Assembly: GCA_052325345.1 (NCBI GenBank) | Contig: JBKQVG010000217.1 | Location: 35,515-99,514, forward strand | DNA from: JBEKYD01 sp052325345 | Lineage (GTDB): Bacteria; Acidobacteriota; Terriglobia; Bryobacterales; Bryobacteraceae | Length of the DNA stretch: 64,000 nt | Direction: 5' to 3' | The notes under the pieces: generated by a model | Told to the model about the DNA's origin: nothing | The model's database searches: none | Seen by the model: the letters and a program-made list of their open reading frames with translations, nothing else | Shown: piece by piece, positions 1 to 8,352 of the stretch | Position numbering within the stretch: position 1 is the stretch's first letter | How the letters are laid out: each line of letters opens with the position of its first letter | Program-made: the position numbers and the translations under genes

Positions 1-27
1 CATGCTCTGCGAGAAATCGAGTCTTAC

Positions 28-63
28 TCGCTCCGCCTTGGCGGATTAGTCCGCCCGGAGCGA
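28..63. other. Stem-loop downstream of the secretion ATPase gene
   Basis: An 8-bp inverted repeat (TCGCTCCG at 28-35 and CGGAGCGA at 56-63) encloses a second small palindrome, CCGCCTTGGCGG. It lies 89 bases beyond the stop codon of the minus-strand CpaF-type gene. No T-run follows on either strand, so it is a poor intrinsic terminator and may be only a 3' end stabiliser. The rest of positions 1-151 shows no convincing coding sequence. Confidence 0.35.
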
Positions 64-151
64 ATCGTAGGGCGGCTCGCCTTCCCGCATGGTCTTGGCC
101 CGCAAGTCGAACCACGAGGTGGGGAAAGCGACTTGCGCGCGCGCAGCGGCT

Positions 152-1483
152 TCACAGGTTGACCGGGACCGCTTCGGTGAAAACGTTGGGCGGCAACTGG
201 ATCCCGCTCAGGCGCAGCCGCTCCATGATTTTGGGCTGTGCGCCGGTGGCGTGGAAGCGGCCCTGCACCTTGCCGGCATCGGTCACGCCGGCGCGTTCGA
301 AGGTAAAGATTTCCTGCAACTCGATGCGGTCGTCGCGCACGCCCAGCACTTCGGCGATGCTCAGAATCTTGCGTGTGCCGTCCTGCAGGCGCGAGACCTG
401 CACCACCAGCTTGATGGCGCTGGCCAGTTGCTGCAGGATGACGCGGGAGGGAATTTCCAGGTCCGCCATCATCACCATGGTTTCCAGGCGCGAGAAAGCG
501 TCGCGCGGCGAGTTGGCGTGGACCGTGCTCATGGAGCCCTCGACGCCGGTATTCATGGCCTGCAGCATATCCAGAGCTTCGGCGCCGCGGCACTCGCCCA
601 CGATGATGCGGTCCGGGCGCATGCGCAAAGCGGTTCTGAGCAGCATGCGCTGGTTGATGCCGCCCTCTTTATTCAGATTCGGCGGGCGGGTTTCGAATTT
701 CACCACGTGCCGTTGCTGCAGTTGAAGCTCGGCGGTGTCTTCGATGGTGATGATGCGCTCCTCTTCGGGAATGAAGCGGGACATGGCGTTGAGCATGGTG
801 GTTTTGCCCGAGCCGGTGCCGCCGGAAATCAGGATCGTGGTCTTGGCCTGGACGCACGCCGCCAGGAAGCGCACCATGCCGGGAGTGAGCGTCTTGAACT
901 GCAGCATCTCCTCCTGGGTGACGACGTGGCGGCCGAATCGGCGGATGCTCAGGCAGGGTCCATCGAGCGCCAGGGGCGGAATGATGGCATTCACGCGCGA
1001 GCCGTCGGCCAGACGGGCATCTACGATGGGCTGGGCTTCGTCGATCCGCCGGCCCACGTGCGACACGATCTTTTCGATGATGTGCAGCAGGTGGCCATCG
1101 TCCTTGAATCGCACCGGCGATTCGGAGAGTTTCCCGGCGCGCTCGATGAAAACCTTGTTGTAGCGGTTGACCAGGATGTCGGAAATGGACGGTTCTTTCA
1201 GCAGCGTCTCGAGCGGCCCCAGCCCCAGCGTCTCGTCGAGCACTTCTTCCACGATCTTGGTCTGCTCGGCCGTGGTCATGGGAACGCGCTCGTCCTCCAG
1301 CAGGCGCTCCACCACGCGGCCGATTTCGGCGCGCACGCGGTCCTTGGGCAGCGAGGAAACGCGCTCGAAGTTCAAGACACCAAGGAGCTTGCGGTGAATT
1401 TCCGATTTCAGCTCGAAGTAACGGTCGGCGCCCCGAGCGCTCGCAAGCGTTGGCGAGCCGCGCGCCGGCAAGGGACGATTCAT
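152..1483 (-). CDS. CpaF/TadA-type secretion ATPase (type II/IV secretion, Tad-pilus family)
   Basis: Cytoplasmic hexameric ATPase of the CpaF/TadA family, which powers assembly of Flp/Tad pili or related secretion machines. From the chosen ATG the protein has 443 residues: an N-terminal helical domain, then the GspE-type core with Walker A GGTGSGKTT (about residues 221-229), the Asp box IITIEDTAEL, Walker B-like RPDRIIVGECRG and the His box MSTVHANSPRDA. The frame is open 64 codons further upstream, but that extension is basic and low-complexity, and family members begin near this ATG; AGGAG lies about 14 bases before it. No tadB/tadC or pilin gene follows before the window edge, so the secretion partner cannot be seen. 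Function as Tad ATPase is family knowledge; the substrate is unknown. Confidence 0.93.
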   Translation of the reverse strand: MNRPLPARGSPTLASARGADRYFELKSEIHRKLLGVLNFERVSSLPKDRVRAEIGRVVERLLEDERVPMTTAEQTKIVEEVLDETLGLGPLETLLKEPSISDILVNRYNKVFIERAGKLSESPVRFKDDGHLLHIIEKIVSHVGRRIDEAQPIVDARLADGSRVNAIIPPLALDGPCLSIRRFGRHVVTQEEMLQFKTLTPGMVRFLAACVQAKTTILISGGTGSGKTTMLNAMSRFIPEEERIITIEDTAELQLQQRHVVKFETRPPNLNKEGGINQRMLLRTALRMRPDRIIVGECRGAEALDMLQAMNTGVEGSMSTVHANSPRDAFSRLETMVMMADLEIPSRVILQQLASAIKLVVQVSRLQDGTRKILSIAEVLGVRDDRIELQEIFTFERAGVTDAGKVQGRFHATGAQPKIMERLRLSGIQLPPNVFTEAVPVNL

Positions 1484-1852
1484 GGAACCCACGGTTTCTC
1501 CTGAAGGCCAATTTCGTTTCCTATTATAGGCCGCGGAACGTCGTGGCCGTCGGGCCGAACTCTCCGATCTCTTACCAAACTCCGTGGCTGGCTGCCGACT
1601 TCCGCGCCACCCCGGCATTGCGCATCCTTCGAGCCAAGCCGACGACTGCGCTCTGAAGGAACCTTGAAAAAACAAATTTGAGCTGCCGATGAAGGCCGAT
1701 AACTTCTTTGGTTTCTTCGCCTGCGTCCCTCGGCGGCCATATTCCTTCGCAATTCTATGGCGCGGTTGTGCAAAACTGTGCGGATTTCGGGAGAAATCGG
1801 CGTGCCGTCGCCGTCCGGGCGGCTTCCATTTCGAAAGTTTGGTTTCCCCAGG
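1484..1852. other. Intergenic region, no gene seen
   Basis: Between the 3' end of the yifB-like gene and the 5' end of the CpaF-type gene, both on minus. Short open frames here lack ribosome-binding sites and family resemblance. It should hold the promoter of the ATPase gene, but I cannot point to convincing -35/-10 boxes. Confidence 0.4.
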
Positions 1853-3373
1853 TCAATTCCAGTAATTCCGGTCCAAACTCCGGTACTGGATGGCTTCGGC
1901 GAGGTGCTTGGCGGCGATGGTTTCCGAGCCGGCGATGTCGGCGATGGTGCGGGCCACTTTGAGGATGCGGTCGTGGGCGCGGGCGGACAGGGACATGCGG
2001 CGGACGGCCAGCTCCAGGGTGCGCTCGCCGGAATCGTCTAAGGCGCAGTGCTTGCGGATGGAGCGGCTGGGCATGCGGGCGTTGGTGCATCCGCGAGTCT
2101 GCTGCACGGCGCGGGCCTGGAGCACGCGCTCGCGGATGGCCGAAGACGGTTCCGCTTTGGCTTCGCCGCGCAGCTCCTGAAAGGGCACGGCGGGCACTTC
2201 CACGTGGATATCGATGCGGTCGAGCAAGGGGCCGCTGATTTTGCCGAGGTATTGCTGGATCTGCGCCGGGGTGCAGCGGCACTCGCGGGTGGCGTCGCCA
2301 TAGAAGCCGCAGCGGCACGGATTCATGGCGGCCACCAGCATGAAGTTGGAGGGAAACGAGAGCGTCATGTTGGCGCGGGCGATGGTAACTGTGCCATCCT
2401 CCAGCGGCTGGCGCAGGATTTCCAGAACGTCGCGCGGGAACTCGGGGAACTCATCGAGGAATAACACGCCGTTGTGCGCCAGGCTGACTTCGCCGGGGCG
2501 CGGCATGCCGCTGCCGCCGCCGGTCAGCCCGGCGTCGGATATGGTGTGGTGCGGGGCGCGAAAGGGCCGCTCGCGCATCAATCCGGCACCGCTCCCGAGC
2601 GCTCCGGCGATGCTGTGGACTTTGGTGGTTTCGATAGCCTCGGCAAAGCTCAGGGGCGGCAGAATGCCGGCGAGGCGCTTGGCAAGCATGGTTTTGCCCG
2701 ATCCCGGCGGTCCGATCATGAGCACGTTGTGCCCACCCGCGGCGGCGACTTCGAGGGCGCGCTTGGCGGTGATCTGCCCGCGGACGTCGCGGAAATCGGG
2801 CGTGGACGCGGTGGGCGCAGCCTCGATGGCTTCTTCCGCCAAGGTGGGCTGAAACTGATCGGGGCGGGTGAGGAGGGCCACGACCTCCGCCAGGTGGCGA
2901 ACGCCGAAGACGCTGACGCCCTTGACGACGGCGGCTTCGGCGGCGTTTTCCACCGGCACGATGAGGTTGGGAATGCCGCGGTCGCGGGCACAGACGGCCA
3001 CCGAGAGCATGCCGCGCACGGAGCGGATGGCGCCATCGAGCGACAGTTCGCCCACGATCAGGTGCCGTTCGAGGCCGCGGACCATCCCCATGGCGCCGAG
3101 AACGCCCATCGCCATGGGCAGGTCGAAACCGGCGCCCTCTTTGCGCAGATTGGCGGGAGCCAGGTTGATGGTGACGCAGCGCGGCGGGTAGCCAAAACCC
3201 GAGTTCATGAGCGCCGATTTGATGCGCTCGCGGCTCTCTTTCACCGCGATATCCGGCAAACCGACCATCACGAAATCGCGCGCCGAGCCGGACCCGTACA
3301 TATCCACCTCGATATCGATCAGGTGGGCGTCGATGCCGAAGACGGCAGCGCTTTGCGTCTTGAAGAGCGCCAT
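1853..3373 (-). CDS. YifB/ComM family Mg-chelatase-like AAA ATPase
   Basis: A 506-residue protein of the YifB family; ComM of Vibrio and Haemophilus is a hexameric branch-migration helicase acting in natural transformation. Domain order is typical: N-terminal ChlI/Lon-protease-like domain (starts VFGIDAHLIDIEVD; SRERIKSAL and NLAPANLRKEG conserved), AAA core with Walker A GPPGSGKTML (about 221-230), Walker B with GVLFLDEFPEF, NPC(R)CG(F/Y) loop, and the C-terminal Mg-chelatase lid. Length matches the family. The ATG lies about 650 bases from the divergently oriented propionate operon. It may serve DNA uptake or recombination, but no other competence gene is near, so the role rests on family knowledge alone. 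Confidence 0.95.
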   Translation of the reverse strand: MALFKTQSAAVFGIDAHLIDIEVDMYGSGSARDFVMVGLPDIAVKESRERIKSALMNSGFGYPPRCVTINLAPANLRKEGAGFDLPMAMGVLGAMGMVRGLERHLIVGELSLDGAIRSVRGMLSVAVCARDRGIPNLIVPVENAAEAAVVKGVSVFGVRHLAEVVALLTRPDQFQPTLAEEAIEAAPTASTPDFRDVRGQITAKRALEVAAAGGHNVLMIGPPGSGKTMLAKRLAGILPPLSFAEAIETTKVHSIAGALGSGAGLMRERPFRAPHHTISDAGLTGGGSGMPRPGEVSLAHNGVLFLDEFPEFPRDVLEILRQPLEDGTVTIARANMTLSFPSNFMLVAAMNPCRCGFYGDATRECRCTPAQIQQYLGKISGPLLDRIDIHVEVPAVPFQELRGEAKAEPSSAIRERVLQARAVQQTRGCTNARMPSRSIRKHCALDDSGERTLELAVRRMSLSARAHDRILKVARTIADIAGSETIAAKHLAEAIQYRSLDRNYWN

Positions 3374-3660
3374 GAAGATGGGAGTGGAGCGCCGAAGGGG
3401 GTTCTCTCAGGAAAATGTGGGCGCGGGGGCAAACATAGTTCTGAGAGGTCTGATTCAGGCCGCCACACGACTATTGGCCGGCGATGAGAATGCCGATGAA
3501 CATATATGAATCGGCGGACAGATTCTCAGCGTGGAAGGGAAGTGGCGAGACGAATCTCCGAACTCCCGAGGTGGGTGGAATTCGGGTTGAGCCGGGTTTC
3601 AGGCTCGCCGGCACACGGCCGGGCTGGCGCCCGGCTGGACCCGGCCCTGAGGGCGCCCCG

Positions 3661-3699
3661 CAATCGGTCCGCAGGTTGCCAGCCTGCCCCGCAACAAAA
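3661..3699 (+). repeat. Dispersed short repeat D, copy 1 (centred on GCAGGTTGCCA)
   Basis: The stretch contains GCAGGTTGCCAGCCTGCC, a near-palindrome. About 30 of 39 bases match 19111-19147, including the flanking CAATCGG and the CAACA/CAACG side. The same local peptide (AGCQP) appears in the shadow frame of both copies. Such GGTTGCCAACC palindromes look like a small dispersed repeat; two copies are visible here. Confidence 0.55.
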
Positions 3700-3876
3700 T
3701 GGGTCACCTCATTTTCCCCAGCGGCGCGAAATGCCGGGGTGACATCAAGAGATCGGGGGTCTCGGCGCTGCAGAGGGGAGTGGCTGCGCCAGAAGCGTAT
3801 GGCCGAGGGGCTTGACCCCGGCACATCGAACGGCTAGCATGAAAGTGCAACACCTTGTGGATAACTTACAGAAATC

Positions 3877-3914
3877 AAAGGGTGAAATGCCCTTTCCATG
3901 GGCTATATCGCCCA
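3877..3914 (+). promoter_or_regulatory. Tandem small stem-loops in the leader of the propionate operon
   Basis: Two consecutive hairpins: AAAGGG (3877-3882) with CCCTTT (3890-3895), and TGGGC (3899-3903) with GCCCA (3910-3914). They lie 110 bases upstream of the first gene. No T-run follows, so they are not an obvious terminator. They could be an operator or leader structure; this is only a structural observation. Confidence 0.3.
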
Positions 3915-4024
3915 GGATTTCTGTCGCCACCGGCGGCGCTCCCTTGGAAAACCAGTCACTTGCCGCGATTTTCGACACGGCATGCTGTTTGCATCTTTAG
4001 ATTTTCAAAAGGAGTATCCCTCCA

Positions 4025-5521
4025 ATGGCCAAAACCATCGATGTCACCGAACTAATCCTGCGCGATGGCCATCAAAGTTTGATGGCAACCCGCATGGCAA
4101 TGGAAGATATGGTTCCCGCCTGCGCGGATCTGGACCAGGCAGGCTATTGGTCGGTGGAGTGTTGGGGCGGCGCGACTTTCGACGCCTGCATCCGTTTCCT
4201 GAATGAAGACCCGTGGGAGCGTTTGCGCACATTTCGCAAGCTGATGCCCAACACCCGGTTGCAGATGCTGCTGCGGGGGCAAAATCTGCTGGGCTACCGG
4301 CACTACGAAGATACGGTGGTGGACCGGTTCGTGGAGAAGGCGGCGGAAAACGGCATGGACGTGTTTCGGGTGTTCGACGCGCTCAACGACATTCGCAACT
4401 TGCGCCGCTCGATCGAAGCGGTGCGCCGCGCCGGCAAACACGCGCAAGGTACGATTTGCTACACCGTCAGCCCGCTGCACACGGTGGAGCTCTTCGTGGA
4501 GATGGCCGAGCGTCTGCTCGACCTGGGATGCGATTCGATCTGCATCAAAGACATGGCCGCGCTGCTCAAGCCGCAAGCGGCCTATGACCTGGTGAAAGGC
4601 ATCAAGGACACCTGCGGCGAGGTGCGCGTGCACGTGCACGTGCATGCCACCACCGGCGTGACCATGGTGAGCCTGATGAAGGCCATCGAAGCCGGCGCGG
4701 ATTGCGTGGATACGTCGATCAGCTCGCTGAGCCTGGGTCCCGGTCACAATCCCACCGAGAGCCTGGTGGAAATGCTGGAAGGCACGGGCTTCGAAACCAA
4801 ACTCGACAAGGCGCGGCTCCTCAAGGTCAGGGACTATTTCAACGGCGTTCGGCCTCGCTACAAGGAATTCCTCTCCAACATCATCGGCGTGGATACCGAG
4901 ATTTTCGCGAGCCAGATACCGGGCGGGATGATTTCCAACATGGAAAGCCAGCTCAAGCAGCAAAAGGCGGCAGACCGGCTGAAGGAAGTGCTCCTCGAAG
5001 TGCCGAAGGTGCGCAAGGACGCAGGTTACCCGCCGCTGGTGACGCCCTCCAGCCAGATCGTGGGCACGCAGGCGGTATTCAACGTGATGATGGGCCGCTA
5101 CAAAGTGCTGACGGGCGAGTTCGCGGACCTGATGCTGGGCTACTACGGCGAGACCATCGCGCGGCGCGACCGGCACGTCATCGAGCTGGCCAACAAGCAG
5201 ACCAACAAGCCGATCATCGATTGCCGGCCCGCCGATTTATTGAAGCCGGAATGGCAGGAGCTGCGCACGGCGGCGCTGGCGCTGAACGGTTGCAACGGCT
5301 CGGACGAGGACGTGCTCACCTACGCCATGTTCCCGCAGGTGGCGACCAAGTTTTTCGGGACGCGTGCGGAGGGTCCGAAGAACCTGGGCAAAGCGCCCGA
5401 CGCCCAGCCGGCTCCCGCGCCGCAGCCGGCCGCAAGCGGGAAGGCCGCGGCGGGGGCGATGATCTACAACGTGAAATTCAACGGCCACGAGCACCGCGTC
5501 ACCGTCACTCCGGCGGCATAG
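4025..5521 (+). CDS. Carboxyltransferase 5S-type subunit (pyruvate / methylmalonyl-CoA carboxyltransferase)
   Basis: A 498-residue member of the family containing transcarboxylase 5S, oxaloacetate decarboxylase alpha and pyruvate carboxylase subunit B. It moves the carboxyl group between carboxybiotin and pyruvate/oxaloacetate. Seen: the start TELILRDGHQSLMATRM with the metal-binding Asp, LLRGQNLLGYRHY, the DVFRVFDALND motif, CIKDMAALLKP with the carboxyl-acceptor lysine region, and metal-binding HVHVHATTG. After a Pro/Ala linker it ends GAMIYNVKFNGHEHRVTV, which resembles the first strands of a biotin-carrier module, but no biotin domain follows; that is encoded separately at 7493. AAAAGGAG precedes the ATG. 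First gene of the propionate cluster. Oxaloacetate decarboxylase alpha is an alternative, but the mutase and epimerase neighbours favour methylmalonyl-CoA:pyruvate carboxyltransferase. Confidence 0.93.
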   Translation: MAKTIDVTELILRDGHQSLMATRMAMEDMVPACADLDQAGYWSVECWGGATFDACIRFLNEDPWERLRTFRKLMPNTRLQMLLRGQNLLGYRHYEDTVVDRFVEKAAENGMDVFRVFDALNDIRNLRRSIEAVRRAGKHAQGTICYTVSPLHTVELFVEMAERLLDLGCDSICIKDMAALLKPQAAYDLVKGIKDTCGEVRVHVHVHATTGVTMVSLMKAIEAGADCVDTSISSLSLGPGHNPTESLVEMLEGTGFETKLDKARLLKVRDYFNGVRPRYKEFLSNIIGVDTEIFASQIPGGMISNMESQLKQQKAADRLKEVLLEVPKVRKDAGYPPLVTPSSQIVGTQAVFNVMMGRYKVLTGEFADLMLGYYGETIARRDRHVIELANKQTNKPIIDCRPADLLKPEWQELRTAALALNGCNGSDEDVLTYAMFPQVATKFFGTRAEGPKNLGKAPDAQPAPAPQPAASGKAAAGAMIYNVKFNGHEHRVTVTPAA

Positions 5522-5575
5522 CGTCGCGGGCGAACGGTCAAACCAGGCCAAAGGGATCGGGAAGGCGGGATCGAA

Positions 5576-7147
5576 ATGCAAACGTTAGAGAAGCCGGCAG
5601 ACAACTCCATGCAGGAGAAAGTGGAGCAACTCAAGAAGCGGCGCGAGCGGGTAATGCTGGGCGGCGGCGCGGACAAGCTGGAAAAGCAGCGCCGGTCCGG
5701 CAAGCTCACGGCGCGCGAACGCGTCGAGGCGCTGGTGGATGCGGGAAGCTTCGACGAGACCGGGCTGTTTGCCGAACACCGCTCCACGCTTTTCGGCATG
5801 GAGGGCAAGAGCATGCCGGCCGACGGCGTGGTGACCGGAGCGGCCACCGTGGGCGGCCGCCTGGTCCACCTGGCGAGCCAGGATTTCACCGTGGCGGGAG
5901 GCTCGGCCGGCGAAGTGCAATCCATCAAAGTGGCCGAAATCATGGAGCAGGCGCTCAAAACCGGCTCACCCTTCGTCTTCATCAACGATTCCGGCGGCGC
6001 GCGCGTGCAGGAAGGCATCGATTCGCTCTCCGGCTACGGCAAGGTTTTCTACACCAATGTGATGCTCTCCGGCGCGGTGCCCCAGGTTTCGCTCGTCTGC
6101 GGGCCTTGCGCGGGAGGCGCGGCGTACAGCCCGGCGCTGACGGATTTCATCATCCAGACCCGCCAGGCGCAGATGTTCATTACCGGCCCGCAGGTGATCA
6201 AGCAGGTGACCGGCGAGACCGTCACGGCGGAACAGTTGGGCGGCCCGGAAACTCACATGATCCGCTCGGGAGTGATTCACTTCGTCGCGGAAGACGACCG
6301 CCACGCGGTGCGGCTCTGCCAGAAGCTGTTGAGCTTCCTGCCCAACAACAACCTGGAAGATCCCCCGCAAGTGGAGGGCGACCCCAACGTGGACTCGAAT
6401 CCGGCGCTGGAGGACATCGTGCCGGTGGATGGCAAGAAGGGCTACGACGTGCGCCAGGTGATCCTGGGGGTGGTGGACTTCGGCGATTTCCTGGAGGTGC
6501 AGTCCGGCTACGCGCCCAACATCGTGGTGGGATTCGCGCGCATCAACGGCCGGTCGGTGGGAGCGATCGCCAACCAGCCCGCGGTGAATGCCGGCGTGCT
6601 GGATATCAACGCTTCCGGCAAGGCGGCGCGGTTCATTCGTTTCTGCAACGCGTTCAACGTTCCGCTGCTGACCTTCGCCGACGTGCCCGGTTTTATGCCG
6701 GGCGTGGAACAGGAGTACGGCGGCATCATCCGCCACGGCGCCAAAATGCTGTTTGCGTATTCGGCCGCCACCGTTCCCAAGATCACCGTGATTCTGCGCA
6801 AGTGCTACGGCGGCGCGTACCTGGCGATGTGCGCGAAGGACCTGGGCGCCGACCGGGTTTTCGCCTGGCCCACGGCGGAAGTGGCCGTGATGGGCGCGGA
6901 GGGGGCGGCCGAGATCGTATTCCGCAAGGAGATTCAGGAAGCCGAGAACAAGGCGGAGAAGCGCAAGGAATTGATCGCGCGCTATCGCGACGCGTTTTCG
7001 AATCCCTACGTGGCGGCGGGGCGGCGCCTGGTGGATGCGGTGATCGAACCGGCGCTGACACGGCGGCACATCGCCCAGGCGCTCGAATACCTGCACACCA
7101 AGCGGGAATTGCGGCCGCCCAAGAAGCACGGGTTGATCCCGCTGTAG
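5576..7147 (+). CDS. Acyl-CoA carboxyltransferase beta subunit (12S-type methylmalonyl-CoA carboxyltransferase / propionyl-CoA carboxylase beta)
   Basis: A 523-residue biotin-dependent carboxyltransferase that exchanges CO2 between carboxybiotin and propionyl-CoA/methylmalonyl-CoA. It has the two crotonase-like lobes of the family: the N-lobe with GAATVGGRLVHLASQDFTV, FINDSGGARVQEG and CGPCAGGAAYSPAL (oxyanion glycines), and the C-lobe with GFARINGRSVGAIANQP, VPGFMPGVEQEYGGIIRHGAK and KCYGGAYLAM. Length is normal. It lies 54 bases after the 5S gene and is followed within 10 bases by the small subunit, so it belongs to one transcript. An internal ATG 11 codons in is possible, but the first ATG has a purine-rich GGCGGGA upstream. 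No biotin carboxylase gene is present nearby, which favours a transcarboxylase or decarboxylase over an ATP-dependent carboxylase. Confidence 0.93.
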   Translation: MQTLEKPADNSMQEKVEQLKKRRERVMLGGGADKLEKQRRSGKLTARERVEALVDAGSFDETGLFAEHRSTLFGMEGKSMPADGVVTGAATVGGRLVHLASQDFTVAGGSAGEVQSIKVAEIMEQALKTGSPFVFINDSGGARVQEGIDSLSGYGKVFYTNVMLSGAVPQVSLVCGPCAGGAAYSPALTDFIIQTRQAQMFITGPQVIKQVTGETVTAEQLGGPETHMIRSGVIHFVAEDDRHAVRLCQKLLSFLPNNNLEDPPQVEGDPNVDSNPALEDIVPVDGKKGYDVRQVILGVVDFGDFLEVQSGYAPNIVVGFARINGRSVGAIANQPAVNAGVLDINASGKAARFIRFCNAFNVPLLTFADVPGFMPGVEQEYGGIIRHGAKMLFAYSAATVPKITVILRKCYGGAYLAMCAKDLGADRVFAWPTAEVAVMGAEGAAEIVFRKEIQEAENKAEKRKELIARYRDAFSNPYVAAGRRLVDAVIEPALTRRHIAQALEYLHTKRELRPPKKHGLIPL

Positions 7148-7157
7148 AGGCGCGTTT

Positions 7158-7478
7158 ATGGAAATCGCAACCGATCTGGAAGGCCTGATTCTGGAATTGA
7201 AGGAGCAGGTGCGCGCCCTGAGCGAGCGCCTGGCCCGGCTGGAGGCAGCCGCCGCCGTTACCGTTGCCGTGCCCGCGGCGCCGGCGCCCGCGTTGGCCGC
7301 CGCTCCGGCGCCGGCCGCGCCCGAGCCAATATCCGAGGAGGAACTGGCGGCCATCGCCGCCGCGGTAGCGGCCTACCTGGGTGTCCGCGCCCACATCCGC
7401 CAGATCCGCCTAATCAGTTCCAGCAGGTGGGCCCAGGAGGGACGCGTCTCGATTCAGGCGTCCCACCAACTGCATTGA
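7158..7478 (+). CDS. Small carboxyltransferase/decarboxylase subunit (MmdD/MmdE-like)
   Basis: A 106-residue protein with three parts: an N-terminal heptad-like helix (about 1-30, LILELKEQVRALSERLARLE), an Ala/Pro linker (31-55) and a C-terminal segment ISEEELAAIAAAVAAYLG ... IRLISSSRWAQEGR ... QASHQ. The C-terminal segment resembles the soluble end of delta/epsilon subunits of Na-pumping methylmalonyl-CoA or glutaconyl-CoA decarboxylases. There is no transmembrane helix, unlike true delta subunits, so it probably helps assemble the soluble complex. It sits between the 12S and biotin-carrier genes. Family assignment is by motif recognition and should be treated as likely rather than certain. 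Confidence 0.75.
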   Translation: MEIATDLEGLILELKEQVRALSERLARLEAAAAVTVAVPAAPAPALAAAPAPAAPEPISEEELAAIAAAVAAYLGVRAHIRQIRLISSSRWAQEGRVSIQASHQLH

Positions 7479-7492
7479 AAAGGGACTAATCC

Positions 7493-7879
7493 GTGAAGCT
7501 GAAAATCACCATCGATCAGAAAACTTACGAGGTGGAGGTAGAGGCCGCCGAGCCGGAGCCCGCTCCCGCGCCCCCGCGCGGCTACCCGGTCGAGCCGGCG
7601 CAGGTTCGCCTGCCGGCGGCTGCCGCGCCCGCCGCCCCGCCCGCCGAAGGCCCGCCGGTGAACGAGGAAAAGGTTTGCCGCAGCCCGGTTTCGGGCATCG
7701 TCGTCCGGGTTGTGGCGCAGCCCGGCCAGAACCTGCAGGCGGGCGACATACTGCTGGTGCTGGAAGCCATGAAGATGGAAACCAATATTACGGCCCCGAT
7801 CGCCGGCAAGGCGAGTGCCATCAAAGTAAAGCAGGGGGACAGCGTGCAATCGGGCCAGGTGGTAGTGGAGTTTGAGTGA
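7493..7879 (+). CDS. Biotin carboxyl carrier protein (1.3S-type)
   Basis: A 128-residue biotinyl carrier. The N-terminal strand region (KLKITIDQKTYEVEVEAAE) is followed by a Pro/Ala linker and a C-terminal biotinyl domain with the canonical EAMKMETNI motif; the second-last Lys is the biotinylation site. Thereafter ITAPIAGKASAIKVKQGDSVQSGQVVVEFE completes the barrel. The start is GTG with AAAAGGGA 7 bases upstream. It carries carboxyl groups between the 5S and 12S subunits. The next gene starts inside its stop codon (TGATG), a sign of translational coupling. Confidence 0.95.
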   Translation: MKLKITIDQKTYEVEVEAAEPEPAPAPPRGYPVEPAQVRLPAAAAPAAPPAEGPPVNEEKVCRSPVSGIVVRVVAQPGQNLQAGDILLVLEAMKMETNITAPIAGKASAIKVKQGDSVQSGQVVVEFE

Positions 7880-8352
7880 TGAGTCTGGAACAGGTTCCTG
7901 GATTTTTATTTTTCGATCATGTCGCCGTCTCGGTGAAGCCCGGCGAACTGGAAGCGCACGTGGCAGCCTACGGCGCGCTGGGGTTCCGAGAGGTGCATCG
8001 CGAAGAGGTGCTGGGCGGCGACCAGGTGCGCGAAGTGCTGCTCGAGGTGGGCGACGGTCCCAATCTGCTGCAGTTGCTGGAGCCGCTGAACGCGGACTCG
8101 CCGGTGGCCAAGCAGATCGAGAAGAACGGCGGGCGCGGCGGCCTGGCGCACGTGGCGCTGCGCGTGGCGGATATTCAGAAGGCCTTCGACTACATGCGGG
8201 AGAACGGCTTCAAGCTGATCGACAAGGCGCCGCGGAAAGGTTCGCGGGGCACCACCGTATTCTTCGTGCATCCCAAGACCACCGAGAAGGCGGCATTCGG
8301 CTACCTGATCGAAGTGGTCCAGGAGAACAACCATGCCGGACAGCATGCCTGA
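7879..8352 (+). CDS. mce: Methylmalonyl-CoA epimerase
   Basis: A 157-residue protein of the vicinal-oxygen-chelate (glyoxalase) superfamily that interconverts (2S)- and (2R)-methylmalonyl-CoA, linking the carboxyltransferase to the mutase. Seen: FDHVAVSVKPGELEAHVAAY at the start (metal-ligand His), EVLLEVGDGPNLLQLLEPL, GGRGGLAHVALRVADI (second metal His) and FGYLIEVVQ with the terminal metal-ligand Glu. The start ATG overlaps the TGA of the biotin carrier (TGATG). Its 3' end overlaps the next gene by 20 bases. Context and motifs agree. Confidence 0.95.
   Translation: MSLEQVPGFLFFDHVAVSVKPGELEAHVAAYGALGFREVHREEVLGGDQVREVLLEVGDGPNLLQLLEPLNADSPVAKQIEKNGGRGGLAHVALRVADIQKAFDYMRENGFKLIDKAPRKGSRGTTVFFVHPKTTEKAAFGYLIEVVQENNHAGQHA

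Larger units (their letters stand above)
3374..4024. other. Divergent intergenic region between yifB-like and carboxyltransferase genes
   Basis: About 650 bases without a supportable gene between two divergent transcription units. It holds a small hairpin (GCCGAT at 3492-3497 pairing with ATCGGC at 3510-3515), a copy of repeat D (3661-3699) and two small stem-loops just before the operon (3877-3914). Open frames here are short and have no recognisable product. Promoters for both directions must lie here, but no strong consensus boxes stand out. Confidence 0.5.

Noticed and set aside
28..63. Intrinsic terminator after the secretion ATPase gene
   Set aside because: Stem-loop exists but no T-run on either strand.
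89..1504. Long open frame on the plus strand opposite the secretion ATPase gene
   Set aside because: It is a His/Ala-rich antisense shadow of the CpaF-type gene caused by high GC content; no motif or ribosome-binding site.
4702..7188. 828-codon plus-strand frame across the 5S and 12S genes
   Set aside because: Gly/Arg-rich frame overlapping two well-supported genes; no family resemblance.
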